Shown here in pieces: positions 58,079 to 64,000 of a DNA stretch of 64,000 nucleotides. Within the stretch, counting starts at the first letter, position 1; each line of letters starts with the position of its first letter. The translations under genes and the position numbers were made by a program. The notes beneath the pieces were generated by a model. The model was not told the origin of the DNA. It made no database searches and saw only the letters and a list, made by a program, of their open reading frames with translations. The DNA is taken from the NCBI RefSeq assembly GCF_041008525.1, contig NZ_JBFLUG010000007.1, forward strand, positions 1 to 64,000, given 5' to 3'. This DNA is from Parafrankia sp041008525 (GTDB lineage: Bacteria > Actinomycetota > Actinomycetes > Frankiales > Frankiaceae).

Positions 58079-58891
58079 ATGCGGACGGTTCGCACGATCG
58101 GCCCCGGCGGCGCGGTCATGGCCGCCACCAGCCTGGCAGGCACGGAACAGGCCGGCACCCCGGCAGCCCGGCCGGGGGCAGCCCGGCCGGGGGCACGCCG
58201 TCGGCTGGCCTTCCCCTGGCGCGGCGCCGTCGCCGCGGTCGCCCTGGCCGTCGCGGCTGCGGGCGTCACCGCCTGCGGCGGCGGCACGGAGACCAACGGC
58301 CTGGAGAAGGCCTCCCCCGCCGAGGTCGGGACGCGGTCGGTGGAAGCGCTGCGCGACGCCGGCAGCGTGCGCGTCCTCGGCACCGTCCAGGACCCGTCCA
58401 GTGACGGCACGACCACCTACGACCTGGTGATGGCCGGCTCGTCGGCCCGCGGCACCGTGACCTCCGGGCAGATCGTCGCCGAGCTGGTGAAGGTGGACGA
58501 CGACACCTTCACCAAGGGCAGTCGCGAGTACTACGAGTCGATCGGCGAGGGTGACGCCGCGGAGCTGCTGGCCGACCAGTGGGTGCGGCTGTCCACGGAG
58601 GCGGCGGCCCAGTACCGCTTCTTCAGCATCGAGGGGTTCGTCCAGGCGCTCGGCGAGTACGTGGCGGCGCTCGACGGTGAGGTGACCACCGAGGAGGTCG
58701 GCGGGCGCCGTGCCGTGGCCGCGGGCAGTCCGGGAGGAACCCGCCTCTGGGCGGCGAACACCGGCGAGCCCGTCCCGCTGCGGGTGGACATGCTGGACGG
58801 CGAGGAGGGCCGGATGGAGTTCTCCGACTACGACGCCGCGGTCTCGATCACCGCCCCGACGAGCTCCGTGGACCTCTCCTCCCTGTCCTGA
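58079..58891 (+). CDS. LppX/LprG-like lipoprotein
   Basis: A 270-residue exported lipoprotein with an Arg-rich start, a hydrophobic signal segment (GAVAAVALAVAAAG) and a lipobox VTAC with Cys at about residue 66 followed by GGGTETN. The mature part (EVGTRSVEALRDAGSVRV, YYESIGEGDAAELLADQWVRL, VPLRVDMLDGEEGRMEFSDYD) resembles LppX/LprAFG lipid-binding lipoproteins. The ATG at 58079 has GGAAGG ten bases upstream; ATGs at 58052 and 58118 are alternatives. Divergent from sufR. Confidence 0.75.
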   Translation: MRTVRTIGPGGAVMAATSLAGTEQAGTPAARPGAARPGARRRLAFPWRGAVAAVALAVAAAGVTACGGGTETNGLEKASPAEVGTRSVEALRDAGSVRVLGTVQDPSSDGTTTYDLVMAGSSARGTVTSGQIVAELVKVDDDTFTKGSREYYESIGEGDAAELLADQWVRLSTEAAAQYRFFSIEGFVQALGEYVAALDGEVTTEEVGGRRAVAAGSPGGTRLWAANTGEPVPLRVDMLDGEEGRMEFSDYDAAVSITAPTSSVDLSSLS

Positions 58892-58934
58892 CCGGCGGGC
58901 CCCACTACCGTGGTCGGACCGTCCGGGACGCGCC

Positions 58935-58971
58935 GGGCCGGCGCGGCGCGGTGCGGGCCGGCGCGGCGCGG
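58935..58971. repeat. GC-only direct repeat before glpK
   Basis: GGGCCGGCGCGGCGCGG occurs at 58935-58951 and again at 58955-58971, a 20-base period, in the spacer between the lipoprotein gene and glpK. Confidence 0.75.
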
Positions 58972-59036
58972 CGCGGTGACCAGGCGGCACGCAGGGCGAC
59001 GATGACCGGACGGCCCGTGGGCGGAGGGACTCGGAC

Positions 59037-60530
<1,494 letters not shown>

Positions 60531-60649
60531 GCGGTTCGCCACTCCGGCTGGCCTGGTCGTTTGGCCGGGATCCATCCCGGCTGCGCGCGAGGCCTCACAC
60601 CAGGGCAACGATCGAAGCCCACTGAAAGACAACACCAGCTGGCCGCCGA

Positions 60650-60679
60650 TTGGGAAAAGTGGCTGTCCCGCGCCATGAT
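60650..60679 (+). promoter_or_regulatory. Candidate promoter of BldD-like gene
   Basis: TTGGGA (60650-60655) and CATGAT (60674-60679) are separated by 18 bases. It would place transcription near 60686, upstream of the GTG start at 60747. Both hexamers match four of six consensus positions. Confidence 0.35.
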
Positions 60680-60746
60680 TCCTGTCAACCTGTACCCCGG
60701 GGGCGGTTGGCGTCTCCCGCCGCGCACATCACCCCGGACGGAGACC

Positions 60747-61292
60747 GTGACCGACGCGGACTACGCCCTGGAACTGGGCCGCCGCCTCCGAGCTGCCCGC
60801 AACCGACGCGGACTGTCCCTCCTCGACGTCCAGGAACGCACCGAGGGGCGGTGGACTGCCGGCACGCTCGGCGCCTACGAGCGAGGCAGCCGGACCCTGC
60901 GGGTGCACCGCCTGGTCGAGCTCGCCGAACTGTACGACGTCCCGGCGACCCTGCTCGTCCCGCCGCCGGTCGAGCGCCGTGAGACCGACGACCTGCCGCC
61001 GCTGGTCATCGACCTGCGCCGGCTGCGGAAGCTGCCGCCGACACGGACCGGCCCGCTGCGCCGGTGGATCGCCATCGTGCAGGTGCTGCGCTCGGACAGC
61101 TCACGGGACGTGCTGCGGCTCCGGCGCTCCGACCTGCAGTCACTGTCGCGGCTGTACAGCACCACTCCCGCGGTCCTCTACGAGCGGCTCGTGGCCTGGG
61201 GCACGCTGGTCGATCCCGGTGAGGCGGCGCCCGCCGGCGGGCGCCGCCGGCCGCCGGCGCTCCGGCCCCCGCAGTCCCCCTCCCGCCGGTAG
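60747..61292 (+). CDS. BldD-like regulator with c-di-GMP signature
   Basis: A 181-residue helix-turn-helix protein similar to the developmental master regulator BldD. The N-terminal domain (DADYALELGRRLRAARNRRG, LLDVQERTEGRW, GAYERGSRTLRVHRLVELAELYDVPATLL) is XRE-type. The C-terminal domain (VIDLRRLRKLP, LYSTTPAVLYERLVAWGTL) keeps RSD at 115-117 and RRSD at 126-129 with eight residues between, i.e. the RxD-x8-RxxD motif by which BldD dimerises around c-di-GMP. It starts at GTG 60747. It may be BldD itself or a paralogue. Confidence 0.85.
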   Translation: MTDADYALELGRRLRAARNRRGLSLLDVQERTEGRWTAGTLGAYERGSRTLRVHRLVELAELYDVPATLLVPPPVERRETDDLPPLVIDLRRLRKLPPTRTGPLRRWIAIVQVLRSDSSRDVLRLRRSDLQSLSRLYSTTPAVLYERLVAWGTLVDPGEAAPAGGRRRPPALRPPQSPSRR

Positions 61293-61360
61293 TCCACCCG
61301 CGCGCGGTCAGTGTGATCGGCCCGGTCGGGCACCGCTGCGCAGTCCGTAGGATCAGCGGC

Positions 61361-62554
61361 GTGACCGAGGTCCTGGCAGTCGAGGTGACCGATCTGGTCA
61401 AGACCTACCGGCGCGCGCCGGCCGGGGGGCAGACACGGCCGCGCTACCTGCGCGCGGGAGCGCCGGAGCCGCCCGCCGGCCCGCCGGCCCAGCGGCGCCG
61501 CGGTCGCCAGCGCACCCGGGGCCACGCCTCGAGCCCGACCGACCGGGCCGATCCGCCCGGCAGCACCCGCCGGCCGGGCTCCGCCGCCACCCTCGCCGAC
61601 GCCAGCACCCTCGCCGACGCCAGCACCCTCGCCGACGTCGGCACCGAGGCCAAGCCGGACGAAGCCCCGGCACCCACCACCCACGTGCGTGCGGTGGACG
61701 GGCTCTCGCTGCAGGTCGCCGCCGGGTCCGTGACAGCGGTGCTCGGCCCGAACGGCGCCGGCAAGACCACCACCATCGAGATCTGCGAGGGCTTCCGGGC
61801 CGCCGACAGCGGCGAGGTCCGTGTGCTCGGGCTGCACCCGCTGCGCGACGCGGCGGCACTGCGCCCACGGGTCGGCGTGATGCTGCAGGCGGGCGGCATG
61901 TACCCCGGTGCCCGCGCCGGCGAGATGCTCCGGCTCATCGCCTCGCACCACGCCCACCCGCTGGACGCCGGCGTCCTGCTCGAACGGCTGGGGCTGGCAG
62001 AGGTCGCCGGCGTCCCCTTCCGCCGGCTGTCCGGCGGCCAGCAGCAGCGGCTCTCCCTGGCGATGGCCGTCATCGGCCGTCCCGAACTGGTCTTCCTCGA
62101 CGAGCCCACCGCCGGGCTGGACGTCCAGGGCCGGCGTGACACCTGGGAGCTCATCGAGGAGCTGCGCCTGTCCGGCGTCACCGTGGTGCTCACCACGCAC
62201 GCGATGGACGAGGCCGAGCGGCTCGCCGACCAGGTCGCCATCGTGAACCGGGGCCGGGTCGTCGCCGCCGGGACACCGGCCGAGCTGACCCGCGGCGGCG
62301 CCGAGGGCCAGCTCCGCTTCCGCGCCCCGGCCGGCCTCGACGTCAGCCGCCTGCTGCTCGCGCTGCCCGACGGCACCACCGGGTGGGAGGACCCGCCCGG
62401 GCACTATCTCGTGCAGGGCACCGTCGACCCGCAACTGCTCGCCGCTGTCACCGCGTGGTGCGCGGGCAACGGCGTGCTCGCCGAGGACCTCCGCGTCGAG
62501 CAGCGCACCCTCGAGGACGTGTTCCTCGATCTGACCGGGACGGAGCTGGAGTGA
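61361..62554 (+). CDS. ABC transporter ATP-binding protein with inserted linker
   Basis: ATPase of an ABC exporter beside the heme-A gene. The 397-residue product from GTG 61361 has an unusual insertion: the strand VLAVEVTDLVKTYRRAP is followed by about 85 disordered residues (Arg/Pro/Gly-rich, with three ATLADAS-type repeats) before VRAVDGLSLQVAAG. Walker A is GPNGAGKTT, signature LSGGQQQRLSL, Walker B LVFLDEPTAGLDV. The C-terminal extension (VSRLLLALPDGTTGW ... EDVFLDLTGTELE) resembles DrrA-type ATPases. One-base overlap with the permease. Confidence 0.88.
   Translation: MTEVLAVEVTDLVKTYRRAPAGGQTRPRYLRAGAPEPPAGPPAQRRRGRQRTRGHASSPTDRADPPGSTRRPGSAATLADASTLADASTLADVGTEAKPDEAPAPTTHVRAVDGLSLQVAAGSVTAVLGPNGAGKTTTIEICEGFRAADSGEVRVLGLHPLRDAAALRPRVGVMLQAGGMYPGARAGEMLRLIASHHAHPLDAGVLLERLGLAEVAGVPFRRLSGGQQQRLSLAMAVIGRPELVFLDEPTAGLDVQGRRDTWELIEELRLSGVTVVLTTHAMDEAERLADQVAIVNRGRVVAAGTPAELTRGGAEGQLRFRAPAGLDVSRLLLALPDGTTGWEDPPGHYLVQGTVDPQLLAAVTAWCAGNGVLAEDLRVEQRTLEDVFLDLTGTELE
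61589..61642 (+). repeat. 18-bp tandem repeat, three copies, in ABC ATPase gene
   Basis: Units of ACCCTCGCCGACGCCAGC start at 61589, 61607 and 61625 (the third varies at two bases). In frame, they encode TLADAS repeats inside the inserted linker. Confidence 0.9.
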
Positions 62555-63381
62555 TGAGCCCCCTGGCCGAGACCCGACCGGCGGAAGGCCGCCCGGCCGG
62601 CGCCGTCCTGGACCTGCGCCCTGCCCCCGGGGCAGCGTCCCGCGGGCAGATGCTGGCCGCGCAGACCCGCCTCGAGCTCACCCTGACCCTGCGGCGCGGC
62701 GAGTCCGTGCTGCTGACCCTGATCATCCCGATCGGGCTGCTGGTCTTCTTCGCCGCGGTGGATGTCCTGCCGACGTCGGCCACCGCACAGCGCTCGGTGG
62801 ACTTCCTCGTCCCCGGCGTGCTGGCGCTGGCCATCATGTCGACAGCGTTCACCGGCCAGGCGATCGCCACCGCGTTCGAGCGCTCGTACGGCGTCCTCAA
62901 GCGGCTCGGTGCCTCTCCCCTGCCCCGGTCGATCCTGCTCGCGGGCAAGTCGCTGGCCGTCCTCGCGGTCGAGATCGTCCAGCTCGTGCTGCTCGTCGCG
63001 GTCGGCTTCGCGCTCGGCTGGGAACCGCACGGATCGGTCGCCTCGGTCGGCTGGGTGGTCCTACTCGTCCTGCTCGGCACCGCCGCGTTCTCCGGCCTGG
63101 GGCTGCTGATGGCCGGCACCCTGCGCGCCGAGGCCACGCTCGCCGCCGCGAACGGGGTCTACCTGCTGCTGCTCCTGATCGGCGGGGTCGTCTTCCCCCT
63201 CGAGGAGCTGCCCGGGTGGATGCGGGTGGTCGCCGAGGCGCTGCCTACCGCCGCGCTGTCCGACGGCCTGCGCGCCGTGCTCGCCGAGGGCGCCGCACCC
63301 GGCGCCGGGAACCTGATCGTGCTGGCCCTCTGGTCCGTCGGCGCGCTCGGCCTGGCGTCCCGGCTGTTCCGCTGGGAGTGA
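62554..63381 (+). CDS. ABC-2 type transporter permease
   Basis: Membrane part of the ABC exporter, 275 residues with six predicted helices (for example LLTLIIPIGLLVFFAAV, LVPGVLALAIMSTAFT, VEIVQLVLLVAVGFALGW, GVYLLLLLIGGVVFPLEELPGW) in ABC-2 (DrrB/NodJ-like) arrangement. ATG 62554 shares one base with the ATPase stop. Actinobacteria commonly carry such a pair just upstream of ctaA, where a role in cytochrome oxidase assembly or lipid export is suspected but unproven. Confidence 0.9.
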   Translation: MSPLAETRPAEGRPAGAVLDLRPAPGAASRGQMLAAQTRLELTLTLRRGESVLLTLIIPIGLLVFFAAVDVLPTSATAQRSVDFLVPGVLALAIMSTAFTGQAIATAFERSYGVLKRLGASPLPRSILLAGKSLAVLAVEIVQLVLLVAVGFALGWEPHGSVASVGWVVLLVLLGTAAFSGLGLLMAGTLRAEATLAAANGVYLLLLLIGGVVFPLEELPGWMRVVAEALPTAALSDGLRAVLAEGAAPGAGNLIVLALWSVGALGLASRLFRWE

Positions 63382-63536
63382 TCCAGCTCGGAATGACCGA
63401 GCGGGGAATGGCCGAGCTGGGAATGGCCTACCGGCCGGCGGGCCGCACCCGGCGGCCGGGGCTCCGGCAGGTGGCACCCCGGTAGTGGCGGTGCACACCC
63501 GGACCGGTCGGGGCGGGCGGATTACCATGGGCCGCG

Positions 63537-64000
63537 ATGCCATCTTCTACCACTCGTCGGAGCAAGGTCAGCGCTGACGGCGACGCCACCATGGCCGGCT
63601 CGGGCCGGCTTCCCGTCATCGGGCTGCGCGCGTTCCGGCGGCTCTCGCTTGCCAGCGTCGTCCTGCTCGCGGCGATCGTCGTGACCGGCGGTGCCGTGCG
63701 GCTGACCGGTTCCGGTCTCGGCTGTCCCACCTGGCCGCAGTGCGGTGACGGGTCCTTCACCCCGCACGCGGCCTACTCGCTCAACGGAGCGATCGAGTTC
63801 GGGAACCGGCTGATCAGCATCGTGGTCGGCCTGGTGGTACTGGCCCTGCCGATCGCGGCGCGCCTGCTCCGGGAGAAGCGCCGGGACCTGCTCCTGCTCT
63901 CCCTCGGGCTGTGGCTCGGCTTCCTCGGCCAGGCCGTGCTCGGCGGGATCACCGTGCTGGTGAAGCTGCACCCGGCGACGGTGGCCGCGCACTTCCTGCT
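63537..64000 (+). CDS. ctaA: Heme A synthase CtaA (partial, runs off end)
   Basis: COX15/CtaA-family enzyme converting heme O to heme A for cytochrome oxidase. Only the first 154 residues lie in the window. After a polar N-terminus, it shows IVVTGGAVRLTGSGLGCPTWPQCGDGSF, with the conserved Cys pair of the extracytoplasmic loop, the Glu and Arg in AIEFGNRLISIVVGL, and further helices to HPATVAAHFLL. ATG 63537 is chosen because it matches the family N-terminus. The 3' end is cut by the window. Confidence 0.9.
   Translation, partial: MPSSTTRRSKVSADGDATMAGSGRLPVIGLRAFRRLSLASVVLLAAIVVTGGAVRLTGSGLGCPTWPQCGDGSFTPHAAYSLNGAIEFGNRLISIVVGLVVLALPIAARLLREKRRDLLLLSLGLWLGFLGQAVLGGITVLVKLHPATVAAHFL

Overview
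High-GC actinobacterial chromosome, most likely Frankia or a close relative. This is inferred from very GC-rich third codon positions, many GTG starts, and actinobacterial gene order (hrcA-dnaJ-rsmE-phoH-ybeY-CBS protein-cytidine deaminase-like-era-recO-uppS; dnaG-rpoD; sufR-B-D-fdx-C-S-U-T; ABC transporter-ctaA). No rRNA, tRNA, phage, insertion sequence or CRISPR was found. Almost all genes are core, and many start or stop codons overlap by 1-8 bases, indicating translational coupling.

Layout. 0.2-7.2 kb, minus strand: a membrane GGDEF/EAL protein, a 52-residue membrane peptide, a class E sortase and an ECF-type nickel/cobalt importer (cbiM, PDGLE protein, cbiQ, cbiO) with a Nur-like box over its promoter. 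7.5-11.8 kb: an accessory-looking group of two glycosyltransferases and two methyltransferases. 11.9-19.8 kb: rpoD, dnaG, a small membrane protein with a PH-domain partner, transketolase and a DUF218 protein. 19.9-34.2 kb: a fused alpha/beta glycyl-tRNA synthetase, then cell-wall lipid synthesis (uppS), repair and ribosome assembly (recO, era, ybeY, rsmE), phoH, and the hrcA-dnaJ heat-shock pair behind a CIRCE operator, ending with hemW. 34.4-42.5 kb: a small unknown ORF, lepA, divergent rpsT, holA and the DNA-uptake genes comEC and comEA. 42.7-50.8 kb: YceI, an alpha-E/ATP-grasp/transglutaminase amidoligase system, an unusual sugar-nucleotide dehydratase, and glgA/glgC. 51.0-57.8 kb: a complete SUF iron-sulfur operon whose regulator gene carries a sequence matching the reported SufR operator. 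58.1-64 kb, plus strand: a lipoprotein, glpK, a BldD-like regulator retaining the c-di-GMP signature, an ABC exporter and the start of ctaA.

Links between genes. A c-di-GMP enzyme at one end and a BldD-like c-di-GMP receptor candidate at the other suggest second-messenger control, although they are 58 kb apart. SufR is likely autoregulatory over the SUF operon, HrcA/CIRCE over hrcA-dnaJ, and a Ni/Co-responsive repressor over cbiM. In-frame tandem repeats occur in five proteins (comEA, ATP-grasp, rsmE, ABC ATPase, PDGLE protein) and 16-bp-period repeats at two other places, so repeat slippage appears active here. The best leads are the SufR operator, the BldD-like protein, the CTG start of rsmE, the altered catalytic motif of the RfbB-like dehydratase, and the amidoligase cluster.
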